A stretch of 64,000 nucleotides of DNA from JAOUEA01 sp038249195 (GTDB lineage: Bacteria > Actinomycetota > UBA4738 > HRBIN12): positions 62,001 to 126,000 of the forward strand of contig JBBRWM010000001.1 in assembly GCA_038249195.1 (NCBI GenBank), in the 5' to 3' direction. The notes below the pieces were generated by a model. That model searched no databases. It was not told the origin of the DNA and worked only from the letters and a program-made list of their open reading frames with translations. The position numbers were made by a program, and so were the translations under genes. Positions 1 to 8,315 of the stretch are shown here, piece after piece (positions within the stretch are counted from its first letter, which is position 1; each line of letters opens with the position of its first letter).

Positions 1-112
1 CGGCGTTGCGCACCCAGCCCGCGGTACCGAGCGTCCGGGCGCGCTCTGCGCAAGTGGCACGGAAGAAGACGCCCTGCACCCGCCCGCCGATCCTCACGCG
101 CACGCGTCGCAC
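1..112 (-). CDS. acyP: Acylphosphatase, N-terminal part (runs off the window)
   Basis: Reading the minus strand from a GTG at 112 gives an N-terminus with the acylphosphatase signature GRVQGVFFR, whose Arg binds the acyl phosphate. The family hydrolyses the carboxyl-phosphate bond of acyl phosphates in the cytoplasm and is about 90 residues long; only about 37 residues are present because the gene continues past position 1. A second in-frame GTG at 103 could be the start instead. It is divergent from the nicotinamidase gene. Confidence 0.8.
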   Translation of the reverse strand, partial: MRRVRVRIGGRVQGVFFRATCAERARTLGTAGWVRNA

Positions 113-164
113 GTGCCCAGTCTCCCGCAGACCTCGATAGGCTGGCTGCGCAGGCCTACCGAGC

Positions 165-764
165 ATGAGGACCCCCGCGATGACCTACGACGAGCGCACG
201 GCATTGGTCGTGGTGGACGTCCAGAACGACTTCGCCGATCCTGCGGGCAGCCTCTACGTGGCGGGCGGCGAGGACATCGTCCCCGTGGTCGACACCGCCG
301 TTCGGCGGGCGCGCCTGGCGAGCGCCCGGGTCGTCTACACCCAGGACTGGCACCCGGCCGTGACCCCGCACTTCCGCACCGCAGGCGGGATCTGGCCGGT
401 CCACTGCGTGAGGGACACCTGGGGAGCGGCCCTGCATCCGGGGCTCGACGCGCCGAGCGGTGAGTGCCTGCGCAAGGGGGCGGACGGCAGGGACGGCTAC
501 TCCGGTTTCAGCGTGCGCGATCCCCTGAGCGGCGAGCGCGAGGACACGGTGCTGCACGAGATGCTCACGGCGGACAGCGTCGAACGGCTCGTGGTGTGCG
601 GCCTCGCCACCGACTACTGCGTGGTGGAGACCGTTATGGATGCCCGCATGCTGGGTTACCCCGTCCGCGTGCTGCGCGCGGGCATCCGCGCTGTGGAGCT
701 CGAGCCGGGAGACGGCGAGCGGGCGATCGCCCGGATGCGCGACGCCGGCGCCGAGCTCGTGTGA
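165..764 (+). CDS. pncA: Nicotinamidase / isochorismatase-family amidohydrolase
   Basis: The 199-residue product matches nicotinamidase, which deaminates nicotinamide to nicotinate in NAD salvage. Visible landmarks are the Asp of VDVQNDF near residue 18, a Lys in the RKGADG segment near 103 and the nucleophilic Cys in ATDYCV near 150; together these form the Asp-Lys-Cys triad. TQDWHP supplies metal-binding residues. The ATG at 165 fits; a second in-frame ATG at 180 is possible and neither has a strong ribosome binding site. The gene converges on the SnoaL-like pseudogene with one base between stops. Confidence 0.9.
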   Translation: MRTPAMTYDERTALVVVDVQNDFADPAGSLYVAGGEDIVPVVDTAVRRARLASARVVYTQDWHPAVTPHFRTAGGIWPVHCVRDTWGAALHPGLDAPSGECLRKGADGRDGYSGFSVRDPLSGEREDTVLHEMLTADSVERLVVCGLATDYCVVETVMDARMLGYPVRVLRAGIRAVELEPGDGERAIARMRDAGAELV

Positions 765-765
765 G

Positions 766-1199
766 CTACTCGCCCGGCATCGGCATGAGCCCGAGCTGCG
801 CCATGGCACCCATCATGTCGTACACGCCGTAGTGCGCCGAGTTCATCCCCGCGTCGTCGAACGTGAACACGTCGATGGCCTCGACGGCATACGGCTTGCG
901 CGTGGGGGCCATTCCCGCATGAATCCGTTGGTGTCGGTGGCACGCAACGTGCTGCGGACCGCGACCTTGTCCCCCGCCGCGATGACGTCTCCGATCTCGA
1001 TCTGCATGTCGGGGGCCTGCTCGCGCATCATGGTGTACATCGCGATCGCCCCGGCCTTGTCACCGCTCGTTCCCGGCATCGGTGAGCCCTCGGCGTAGTC
1101 CTCGGTGAGCACCTTCTCGGCGTGGGAGATGTCTCCCTCGTTCAACACGCGCTGGATCAGTTCCCGAGCGCTCGCGGCGTTTTGGTCCGGCGTCGTCAT
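766..1199 (-). pseudogene. SnoaL-like/NTF2-fold protein with one frameshift
   Basis: From the ATG at 1199, preceded by GGGGAGG, the frame reads as an ester-cyclase/SnoaL-like NTF2-fold protein for about 95 residues and then turns to nonsense. Adding one base near 913-917, in a short G run on the coding strand, restores MAPTRKPYAVEAIDVFTFDD and carries the homology to a TAG at 766-768. A complete protein would be about 144 residues. Substrate cannot be told. A single lost base is either a real inactivating mutation or a sequencing error in a homopolymer. Confidence 0.75.
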
Positions 1200-1263
1200 G
1201 GCATCCTCCCCAGGTCGGCATGGCCCATCAGATCTGGCACGGGTCGGGCGTTCCGACAAGTCC

Positions 1264-2106
1264 CTAGCTCTGACACTGCGGGCAGTAGTAGGACGTGCGC
1301 TGCGAGAGCTTCACGCTTTGGATGGGCGTGCGGCAGCGGCGGCAGGGCAGGCCGAGGCGTCCGTAGACCTTCAGCTCGTCCTGGTATTCGCCGGGCTGTC
1401 CGAACAGGTCGACGTAGGCCTCGTCCTCGAGCGTCGTCCCCCGCTGCTTGATGGCCTCCTGCAGGATCTCCTGGATCGCGCGGTAGAGGCGTCGCACCTC
1501 TTGGGAGGACAACGTGTCGCTCATGCGGTCGAAGCGCAGCCCCGCGTGGAAGAGGACCTCGTCGGAGTAGATGTTGCCCAGCCCGGAGATGAACTTCTGA
1601 TCCATCATGAGCGGCTTCATCTTGCTCGCCCGCTGCGCCAGGAGGTATTGGAACGTCGGCCAGGTGAACACCTGATCCAGCGGGTCGATGGCGAGGTGCT
1701 GCAGCTCCTTGATCTTGCCCACATCGTCCGCGTTCGTGATGAAGAGCTCGCCGAACGTGCGCGGATCGACGAACCGCAGGTCCCCGCCTTGCTGGAACGT
1801 CATGACGATGTGGGTGTGCGGCGCGAGCGCCACGCGGCCGGTGCCGCGCTGGAAGCGGCCGCTCATGCCGAAGTGCGCCACGAGGATCTCCCCCGAGTCC
1901 AGCGGCATCATGAGGTACTTCCCGCGGCGCTCGACCTTGGCGACCTTGCGAGACACCAAGCGCGACGTGAAGTCCTTCCTCGTCTTGTGTCGGCGGATCA
2001 CCCGCATGGCGTTCTTGGTGCTCTTGACCTCGGCTTCTCTGATCCGTCGCCCCACGACGTCCTTCTCGAGATCTCGCCGCATCACCTCGACTTCGGGAAG
2101 CTCCAC
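1264..2106 (-). CDS. mutM: Fpg/Nei-family DNA glycosylase lacking the usual Pro2
   Basis: The 280-residue protein carries the Fpg/Nei helix-two-turn-helix region (FISGLGNIYSDE) and a C-terminal zinc finger with CRRC and CPQC pairs, so it belongs to the family that excises oxidised purines such as 8-oxoguanine. The start is a GTG at 2106 after GGAG. The sequence opens Met-Glu-Leu-Pro-Glu, whereas classical Fpg opens Met-Pro-Glu-Leu-Pro-Glu; the N-terminal Pro that forms the Schiff base is absent and no upstream in-frame start restores it. It is the last gene of the recG-rnc operon. Glycosylase activity is therefore uncertain. Confidence 0.85.
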   Translation of the reverse strand: MELPEVEVMRRDLEKDVVGRRIREAEVKSTKNAMRVIRRHKTRKDFTSRLVSRKVAKVERRGKYLMMPLDSGEILVAHFGMSGRFQRGTGRVALAPHTHIVMTFQQGGDLRFVDPRTFGELFITNADDVGKIKELQHLAIDPLDQVFTWPTFQYLLAQRASKMKPLMMDQKFISGLGNIYSDEVLFHAGLRFDRMSDTLSSQEVRRLYRAIQEILQEAIKQRGTTLEDEAYVDLFGQPGEYQDELKVYGRLGLPCRRCRTPIQSVKLSQRTSYYCPQCQS

Positions 2107-2122
2107 GTCTCCTACCCCTCCC

Positions 2123-2842
2123 TCAGGCCTCGCCGTCGCCGAGGCGCACGGACAGGCGCCCGTGCGCCTCGCGCGCCGCTCGCTGCTCGGCTTCCTTCTT
2201 CGAGCGGCCAGTCCCATGGCCCATGGGCTCGCCGCCCAGGAGCACGGTCGCCGTGAATTCCTTCTCGTGATCGGGGCCACGCTCCTCGATCCGGTAGTCC
2301 GGCATCGAGCGCAACTCCGCCGAGGCGAGTTCCTGCAGGATCGTCTTGTAGTCGCGGTCGCCCTCCCCGCGCACGTAGGCCTCCATGCGCGGCCTGAAGA
2401 GGCGTTCGATGAGCGCCGCCGCCGCCTCCAGCCCCAGATCGAGGTAGAGGGCGCCGAAGACCGCTTCGAGCGCATCCGCGAGGATGGACGACTTGTCGCG
2501 GCCTCCGCTTTGCTCCTCACCCTTGCCGAGCAGCACCATGGATCCGAGGTCGAGCCCGCGGGCCACCTCGGCCAGGGCGCTCATGTTCACGATGGCGGCG
2601 CGCAGCTTCGCGAGCGAGCCCTCCGGGTGATCGGGATAGGCGCGGTAGGCCATGTCGGTGACGACGAGACCGAGCACGGAGTCCCCCAGGAACTCCAGGC
2701 GTTCGTTGTTGACCCGCAGACCGCGCTCGAACGCGAACGACCGATGGGTCAAGGCGGCCTCGCGAAGGGCCGCATCGTGGAAGGAGAGCCCGAGTGCCCG
2801 GTCCAGCGCTTCGGTCGGCACGTCGGCGGGAACGGCCGTCAC
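2123..2842 (-). CDS. rnc: Ribonuclease III
   Basis: The 239-residue product has the RNase III signature NERLEFLGDS near residue 47, a second catalytic acidic cluster in ADALEAVFGALYLD near residue 123, and a C-terminal double-stranded RNA binding domain (about 162-232) ending in the typical GRSKKEAEQRAA helix. It cleaves double-stranded RNA in rRNA and mRNA processing. The start is a GTG at 2842, five bases after the rpmF stop, so the two are translationally close. mutM follows 16 bases downstream. Confidence 0.95.
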   Translation of the reverse strand: MTAVPADVPTEALDRALGLSFHDAALREAALTHRSFAFERGLRVNNERLEFLGDSVLGLVVTDMAYRAYPDHPEGSLAKLRAAIVNMSALAEVARGLDLGSMVLLGKGEEQSGGRDKSSILADALEAVFGALYLDLGLEAAAALIERLFRPRMEAYVRGEGDRDYKTILQELASAELRSMPDYRIEERGPDHEKEFTATVLLGGEPMGHGTGRSKKEAEQRAAREAHGRLSVRLGDGEA

Positions 2843-2846
2843 GCGG

Positions 2847-3023
2847 CTACTCGACCTCGATGGCTTGGCGGCCGGCGTAATAGCCGCAGTTGCCGCAGAC
2901 CACGTGCGGCAGCTTCGCCTGCCGACACTGCGGACACTCGCTGTAGGTGGGCGCCTTCGCCTTCCAGTTCGCCGCTCGGCGGTCGCCGCGCGACTTGCTC
3001 TGCTTCTTCTTCGGGACGGCCAT
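2847..3023 (-). CDS. rpmF: 50S ribosomal protein L32
   Basis: Translation from the ATG at 3023 gives 58 residues beginning MAVPKKKQSKSRGDRR, the standard L32 start. Two CxxC pairs (CPQC and CGNC) form the zinc ribbon of the zinc-binding L32 type. AAGGAAG lies just upstream of the ATG. The gene sits between DUF177/YceD and rnc, the usual rpmF neighbourhood. Confidence 0.95.
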   Translation of the reverse strand: MAVPKKKQSKSRGDRRAANWKAKAPTYSECPQCRQAKLPHVVCGNCGYYAGRQAIEVE

Positions 3024-3055
3024 CGTTGCTTCCTTTCGTGGGTTCCTCGGTCTCG

Positions 3056-3571
3056 CTAGTTCTCCATCTGTTCGAGCAGTGTCTCGAGTTCGGCCCAGCG
3101 CGGATCGGCGCTGCGGTGATCACCGGGGCATTCGCCGAGGTTGCGATCGCCGCCGCACACCGGGCACAGGCCTCGGCAGTCGGGTGCGTGCAGGGGTGAG
3201 AACGGCAGCTCCACCCCCACCGCGTCACGCAGCATCTGCTCGGGCTCGATGAACCCCTCCGGATCCAAGGGGTAGTCCTCAGCATCCTCGTCGGGCGCCG
3301 TGACGAACAGCTCCGTCAATCCGAGCTCGAAGGGCTCATCGGATTCCTTCAAGCACCGTGCGCATCGCAGGTGGAACACTCCCGTGATCCGGCCCGAGAC
3401 GACGATGCCTTCGACGATCGACTCCAGCAGGAGCTCGGCGTGCACGGGAGCGTCATCGGGCACGGCCGCGACCTCGGTCCCAAGCCCCTCGAGGGCGCCT
3501 TCGAGCACCACCGCCTTGGAGGCCCCGGGGACCCCCATCAGCGCACGCACATCGATGCTCTCGAGGGTCAT
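3056..3571 (-). CDS. DUF177/YceD-family protein
   Basis: The 171-residue protein belongs to the DUF177 (YceD) family, which is nearly always encoded directly before rpmF; YceD is linked to 23S rRNA accumulation and large-subunit biogenesis. Visible family marks are the Cys pair in LRCARCLKE near residue 80 and a C-terminal cluster CRGLCPVCGGDRN that may bind metal. The start ATG at 3571 overlaps the stop of the upstream coiled-coil gene as ATGA, so translation is probably coupled. Confidence 0.85.
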   Translation of the reverse strand: MTLESIDVRALMGVPGASKAVVLEGALEGLGTEVAAVPDDAPVHAELLLESIVEGIVVSGRITGVFHLRCARCLKESDEPFELGLTELFVTAPDEDAEDYPLDPEGFIEPEQMLRDAVGVELPFSPLHAPDCRGLCPVCGGDRNLGECPGDHRSADPRWAELETLLEQMEN

Positions 3572-4134
3572 TCCGCTTCCTCGTCGAAGAACTCGGTCTC
3601 GCGACGACGCTCGCCTCGATCCGGTGCGAACTCCTGCTCGGCTGCCGTGGCCGGCGCCCGGAGCTTCTCCCGACCCAGCTCGACCTGTTCCAGGGTGCGC
3701 GCGAGCGCCTTCGTGGTGACCTGCGACTCCTCGAGGATCTTGCGGAGCGCGATCTCGAACTGGGCGAGCTTCGCGTCGACGTAGTCCTCCGCCTCTTCGA
3801 CCATGACGCGAGCCTTGTCGTCGGCCTCGGCGAGGATGCGCTCGGCCTCCTCGTTGGCCCGCATCACCACCGCCTCCTTGCGCGCCGCGCGCAGCTGCTC
3901 TTCGCGCGCCTGCTCGATCAGCCGGTCCCCTTCCGCGCGTGCCTTGGCGAGGAGCTCCTCGCGATCCTTCACGATCCATCGCGCCTGCTTGATCTCGTCG
4001 GGGAGGTCCTCCTGCATGGCGTTCAGCATGTCCAGGACCTCGTCCTTGTTCACCAGGACCGAGGACGACAGCGGCATGGACTTCGCGTCCTGCACCATGT
4101 CCTCGAGCTGCTGAAGACGTCCGGCGAGATCCAT
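3568..4134 (-). CDS. DivIVA-like/coiled-coil protein
   Basis: The 188-residue product is mostly charged helix. A short N-terminal segment is followed by a long predicted coiled coil (about 55-165) rich in Ala, Glu, Lys and Arg, resembling DivIVA/SepF-region proteins and the b subunit of ATP synthase. Actinobacteria often carry such a gene between coaD and DUF177. It probably acts as a cytoplasmic scaffold or cell-wall organiser, but this is inference. Start and stop overlap both neighbours (TGATG with coaD, ATGA with DUF177). Confidence 0.7.
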   Translation of the reverse strand: MDLAGRLQQLEDMVQDAKSMPLSSSVLVNKDEVLDMLNAMQEDLPDEIKQARWIVKDREELLAKARAEGDRLIEQAREEQLRAARKEAVVMRANEEAERILAEADDKARVMVEEAEDYVDAKLAQFEIALRKILEESQVTTKALARTLEQVELGREKLRAPATAAEQEFAPDRGERRRETEFFDEEAE

Positions 4135-4619
4135 CAGACTCGCTCCTTCATCCGGTGCGCCAGACGCGCTCGCACCGGACCCGGCACCAGGCCCCCAACG
4201 TCGCCGCCGAAGCGGGCCACCTCCTTGACTAGGGACGAGGACAGGAAGGACCAGTTGGGGTTCGTGGACATGAACATCGTCTCCACACCGCCGAGGCGGT
4301 GGTTCATCTGCGCCATCTGGATCTCGAACTCGTAGTCCGTCACGGCCCGCAGGCCCTTCACGATCACGGAAGGTCCCTGGGCCTTCGCGTATTCCACCAA
4401 CAAGCCGCGGAACGAGGCCACGCGCACGTTCGGCAGGTCCGCGCACACCTCCTCGAGCATGGCGACCCGTTCCTCCAGCTCGAAGAGCGGCTCCTTGGCT
4501 GGGTTCTCCAAGACGGCCACCACGACTCGGTCGAACGTGGTGCCCGTGCGCCCGATGATGTCGAGATGACCGTTGGTCACCGGGTCGAACGTCCCCGGAC
4601 ACAGGGCGGTCAGGCCCAT
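4134..4619 (-). CDS. coaD: Phosphopantetheine adenylyltransferase
   Basis: The 161-residue protein is the usual length for CoaD, which transfers AMP from ATP to 4'-phosphopantetheine in the fourth step of CoA synthesis. The nucleotidyltransferase motif TNGHLDI is near residue 15, the KGLRAVTDYEFE substrate-binding segment near 88, and SFLSSSLVKEVA near 124 supplies the second nucleotide motif. It lies between rsmD and the coiled-coil gene in one minus-strand operon. Confidence 0.96.
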   Translation of the reverse strand: MGLTALCPGTFDPVTNGHLDIIGRTGTTFDRVVVAVLENPAKEPLFELEERVAMLEEVCADLPNVRVASFRGLLVEYAKAQGPSVIVKGLRAVTDYEFEIQMAQMNHRLGGVETMFMSTNPNWSFLSSSLVKEVARFGGDVGGLVPGPVRARLAHRMKERV

Positions 4620-4643
4620 CCGTTCCTCCCGGTCTTCCGCCGG

Positions 4644-5228
4644 TCATCCCAGCGGCTCTGGCCGATCCCGCGGCCGTTCGAGCGGCCGATACAGGTGCAG
4701 GTGGCTGTCGCCGTAGCGGAGCTCCCTCGCAGCGGACCAGTGTAGCGGAATGACAGGGGTGGAACTCTTCGGGCCCCTGGTCAGGACCACCGTCCAGGCG
4801 TCGGGGTCGAGCCACGCTGGGCTCAGGGCTTCCAGGCAGGTATCCAACTCGGTGGAGGCCCCCTCGTACGGCGGATCGAGGAACACCAGGTGGAAGGGGG
4901 CCGCCCCGGGCGCGCGGCTCAGGTAGGCGGAGACGGTGGACGTGACGGAGGATGCACGCTCCGCAACACGGGCGCGTTCCAGGTTGTCGTGCACGGCAGC
5001 CATGGCCCCGGAGGACCGATCGACGAACACAGCGTGTTCCGCCCCGCGTGAGAGGGCCTCGATGCCCATCGCCCCGGTCCCAGCGAACAGGTCGAGCACG
5101 CGCGCCCCGTGGACCTCGGCCCCGAGGCTGCTGAAGAGCCCCTCGCGAGCCCGGTCCGACAGCGGCCGGACACCCTCGGGCACCGGGGCGAGACGAACCC
5201 CTTTCGCGGACCCCGCCACGATGCGCAT
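4644..5228 (-). CDS. rsmD: 16S rRNA (guanine966-N2)-methyltransferase
   Basis: The 194-residue product begins MRIVAGSAKGVRL and shows the SAM-binding motif LDLFAGTGAMGIEALSRG and the catalytic DPPY motif near residue 127, both diagnostic of RsmD, which methylates the exocyclic amine of G966 in 16S rRNA. It lies between recG and coaD, the standard actinobacterial order, and is transcribed with both. Confidence 0.93.
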   Translation of the reverse strand: MRIVAGSAKGVRLAPVPEGVRPLSDRAREGLFSSLGAEVHGARVLDLFAGTGAMGIEALSRGAEHAVFVDRSSGAMAAVHDNLERARVAERASSVTSTVSAYLSRAPGAAPFHLVFLDPPYEGASTELDTCLEALSPAWLDPDAWTVVLTRGPKSSTPVIPLHWSAARELRYGDSHLHLYRPLERPRDRPEPLG

Positions 5229-5256
5229 CCCTCGAGCGTACGCGGGCTCCGCGTCG

Positions 5257-7482
5257 CTACGACTGGAACAGCCAGTCGATCGAGCGCTCGAACCGAACCT
5301 TGAGCTCGGCGAGGAGGGTGGGGTTCGCGTCCAAGCGCGGGTCGCGCGCGACCAGTGCGAACGCCCGGTCCCTCGCGCGCCGAACGAGGTCCATGTCCTC
5401 GGCCAGCCGGGCGAGCCGCAGGTCGGGCATGCCCGATTGCTTGGTATCGAACAGGGTGCCCTCGCCCCGCAACCTGAGGTCCTCATCGGCGAGTTCGAAC
5501 CCGTCGGTGGTGCGGATCATGGCATCGATGCGGGCGCGGGCCTCCGGATGCTCTTGGTCGGAGGCGTCGAACAAGACGCAGATGCCGGCGTGCGTGCCCC
5601 GGCCGATGCGGCCGCGCAGCTGATGGAGCTGGGCGAGCCCGAAACGATCCGCGTCCTCCACCAGCATCACGGTCGCGTTCGGAACGTCCACGCCCACCTC
5701 GATCACGGTGGTCGCGATCAGCACGTCTGCATCGCCGCTGCGGAAGCGATCCATGATGGATTCCTTGTCCCGTGGTCGCATCTTGCCGTGCAGGAGATCC
5801 ACGCGCAGATCCGGGAAGATCTCGGTGGCGAGCCGGGCCGCCTCCGCCTCCGCGGCCTTGACCTGGGTACGGTTCCCGTCGTCGATGGCCGCACACACCA
5901 CGAACGCCTGTCGGCCGGCCGCCACCTCGCCGCGGACCAGATCGTAGGCCTGTGTCCGGTCCGACTCGGCGCGCGCCGCCCGCGTGGAAACCGGTTGCCG
6001 ACCGGACGGCAGCTCGTCGAGGGTCACCACGTCCAGATCGCCGTAGTAAGTAAGCGCGAGCGTCCGCGGGATCGGGGTGGCGGTCATGATCAACACGTCG
6101 GGATCGCCCCCTTTGCCTCGCAGCTGCATGCGTTGGTGAAGCCCGAACCGATGCTGCTCGTCGATCACCGCCAGCGACAGGTCCGCGAACTCGACGCCCT
6201 CCTGGACGAGGGCGTGCGTGCCAACCACGAGATCGACATGACCCGAGGCGATCCCCTCGAGCACGCGGACGCGGTCCTTCCCCGTGACCGTCGCCGTGAG
6301 CAGGGCGTAGGTGAGGGACGCCTCGACGGCGCCGTCCTCGTGCGGTGCAGGAGGATCCAGCAGCGATGTCTGGGCCGTGCGGGCCGGGTCCCGCGACGTG
6401 AGATCCAGGTAGGACACGGCGCCCACCCCATCGAGCAGGGCACCCACTGAGCGGAAGTGCTGGCCGGCCAGCACCTCGGTCGGCGCCATGATCGCCGCCT
6501 GGTGTCCGGATTGGATCGCCGTGAGCGCCGCGTGCAGGGCCACGAGCGTCTTGCCGGAGCCCACATCCCCTTGCAGGAGGACGTTCATCGGCTCGGAGGC
6601 GCCCATCGCGGCGGTGACCGCGGCCATGGCGCGCTCCTGTGCGCTCGTGGCCGTGAACGGGAGCGTCGCCGCGAGCCGGTCGGCGAGTTCGGATGGGCCG
6701 ACGTGCGCGACGCCCCGCTGGGCCGCTTGCACGCGGCGCTTGCGGAAGGCCACGCCGAGCTCCAGCGTGAAGAGCTCGTCGAACTTCAGCCGCTCCACCG
6801 CGGCGGCGAGCGCCGCGTCATCGGCCGGGAAGTGGATGTCGCGCACGGCGCGGTCGTAGCCGCCGAGGCGCTCCTCGCGCACCAACTCCTCGGGCAGCGG
6901 GTCGGCCACCTCGAGGAGCTGTTCCAACGCCGCGTGGATCAGCTCGCGGATGGTGCGCGTGGTGATGCCCTCGGTCGCGGGGTGCACGGGGGTGATGCGC
7001 CCCGTGTGGACCAGGCCACCCCCGCCTAAGAACTCCACCTCCTGGTGCGCCAGCTGGAGGCGGCCCCGGTACCGCGTGGCCACGCCCGAGACGGCCAGCT
7101 CCTGGCCGACCTCGTACATGGAAGCCGCCCACGGCTGGTTGAAGAAGGTGAGGTCGAGGTAGCCGGTGCCGTCGTAGAGGCGGACCGTGACGAGCGACCT
7201 GGACTTCCCGCGCCTGGTCGTCCGCCTGCTCACGTCTTTCACGCGCGCGATCACGGTCACGTACGCGCCGAGGTTCGTCGTCCCGATCGTGGCCACGCGC
7301 GACCGGTCGATGTACCGCCGTGGATAGTGGTGCAGGAGGCCGCCGACGGTGTGGATGTCGAAGGCTCGTGCGAGCACGTCGGAGGCCGTGGGCCGCTCCG
7401 CGCCCTTGACCCGGGCCCGCATCGCGCGGGCGGCGAGCTTGGCGTCGATCGCGCTCACCGGCGCGTCCAGGCTCAGCGGCAT
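5257..7482 (-). CDS. recG: ATP-dependent DNA helicase RecG
   Basis: The 741-residue protein, of normal RecG length, remodels stalled forks and branched DNA. An N-terminal wedge/OB domain (about 30-190) is followed by a superfamily 2 helicase core with Walker A GDVGSGKT, DEQH box, TATPIPRT and QLRGRIGRG. The ATG at 7482 follows GAGG and gives an N-terminus MPLSLDAP; upstream in-frame codons run into the divergent thioredoxin promoter. It is the first gene of the operon that ends with mutM. Confidence 0.95.
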   Translation of the reverse strand: MPLSLDAPVSAIDAKLAARAMRARVKGAERPTASDVLARAFDIHTVGGLLHHYPRRYIDRSRVATIGTTNLGAYVTVIARVKDVSRRTTRRGKSRSLVTVRLYDGTGYLDLTFFNQPWAASMYEVGQELAVSGVATRYRGRLQLAHQEVEFLGGGGLVHTGRITPVHPATEGITTRTIRELIHAALEQLLEVADPLPEELVREERLGGYDRAVRDIHFPADDAALAAAVERLKFDELFTLELGVAFRKRRVQAAQRGVAHVGPSELADRLAATLPFTATSAQERAMAAVTAAMGASEPMNVLLQGDVGSGKTLVALHAALTAIQSGHQAAIMAPTEVLAGQHFRSVGALLDGVGAVSYLDLTSRDPARTAQTSLLDPPAPHEDGAVEASLTYALLTATVTGKDRVRVLEGIASGHVDLVVGTHALVQEGVEFADLSLAVIDEQHRFGLHQRMQLRGKGGDPDVLIMTATPIPRTLALTYYGDLDVVTLDELPSGRQPVSTRAARAESDRTQAYDLVRGEVAAGRQAFVVCAAIDDGNRTQVKAAEAEAARLATEIFPDLRVDLLHGKMRPRDKESIMDRFRSGDADVLIATTVIEVGVDVPNATVMLVEDADRFGLAQLHQLRGRIGRGTHAGICVLFDASDQEHPEARARIDAMIRTTDGFELADEDLRLRGEGTLFDTKQSGMPDLRLARLAEDMDLVRRARDRAFALVARDPRLDANPTLLAELKVRFERSIDWLFQS

Positions 7483-7521
7483 CCGCGGTTCCTCATGTGT
7501 CGAGCGTTCTACCATGCGGAC

Positions 7522-8061
7522 ATGACGCGTCGTCTCGTCGCCGTGTTCGCATCGATGTTCGTCGCTGCGTCCTGCGTGGGCTGCGCCCACACCGACGATG
7601 TCGGTGCGTCGGTCGGATCGACCCGGGCGGTCAACGCCACGTCGGCGCCCACGCTCCCCACCACCGTCGATGCCCTGCCCACCACCGATGTAGCCGGGCT
7701 CCGGCAGCTCCTCGGCGAGCTGGTCGGAACCCCCGTGGTCCTGAATGTTTGGGCCTCATGGTGCGCCCCGTGCAGGACCGAGACGCCCGCGCTCGTGCAG
7801 GCGGCGGCCGCGAACCCCGGCGTGCAGTTCGTGGGCGTGGACGTGCAGGACTCGCGCACGGGCGCCGAGGCGTTCTTGAGCGAGTTCGCGGTCACCTACC
7901 CGAGCGTCTTCGATCCGCCCGGCGCGATCCAGACCGACCTCCACATGCTAGGCCCTCCCGCGACGTTCTTCTACGACGTCGGGGGTCAACAGGTCGACCG
8001 GGTGCTGGGCCTCCTTTCGCCCGACGCGTTGCAGAAGGGGCTGGCTCAGATCGCGGCGTGA
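7522..8061 (+). CDS. TlpA/ResA-like thioredoxin-fold lipoprotein
   Basis: The 179-residue product starts with a lipoprotein-type signal (hydrophobic run, then Ala-Ala-Ser-Cys and Val-Gly-Cys options near residues 17-20). A thioredoxin domain follows, with the redox motif WCAPC near residue 82 and a cis-Pro in LGPPATFF near 145. Such proteins reduce disulfides outside the membrane, often for cytochrome c maturation, but no such genes are nearby. An upstream in-frame ATG at 7495 is possible; 7522 gives the better signal peptide. Confidence 0.85.
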   Translation: MTRRLVAVFASMFVAASCVGCAHTDDVGASVGSTRAVNATSAPTLPTTVDALPTTDVAGLRQLLGELVGTPVVLNVWASWCAPCRTETPALVQAAAANPGVQFVGVDVQDSRTGAEAFLSEFAVTYPSVFDPPGAIQTDLHMLGPPATFFYDVGGQQVDRVLGLLSPDALQKGLAQIAA

Positions 8062-8084
8062 GCGTCTGGTAGCCTCGACGTCCG

Positions 8085-8282
8085 ATGGCTGCGACGTGTG
8101 AAATCTGTGGCAAGAAGCCCTGGTTCGGCAAGTCGGTGACGTTCTCGCACAAGCGGAACAACCGCCGGTGGGACCCGAACATCCAGCGCGTGCGCGCGCT
8201 CGTCAACGGCACCCCGAAGCGTCTCAACGTGTGCACGTCGTGCATCAAGGCGGACAAGGTCACGCGGATCCCGCACGCCTGA
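8085..8282 (+). CDS. rpmB: 50S ribosomal protein L28
   Basis: The 65-residue product begins MAATCEICGKKPWFGKSVTF and contains two CxxC pairs (CEIC and CTSC), the zinc-binding form of L28. SHKRNNRRWDPNIQ is the conserved rRNA-binding stretch. It stands alone on the plus strand and converges on thiD. Confidence 0.97.
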   Translation: MAATCEICGKKPWFGKSVTFSHKRNNRRWDPNIQRVRALVNGTPKRLNVCTSCIKADKVTRIPHA

Positions 8283-8315
8283 ATCGTGCCTGAAACGTGC
8301 CAGCGCGGCGCCCGC

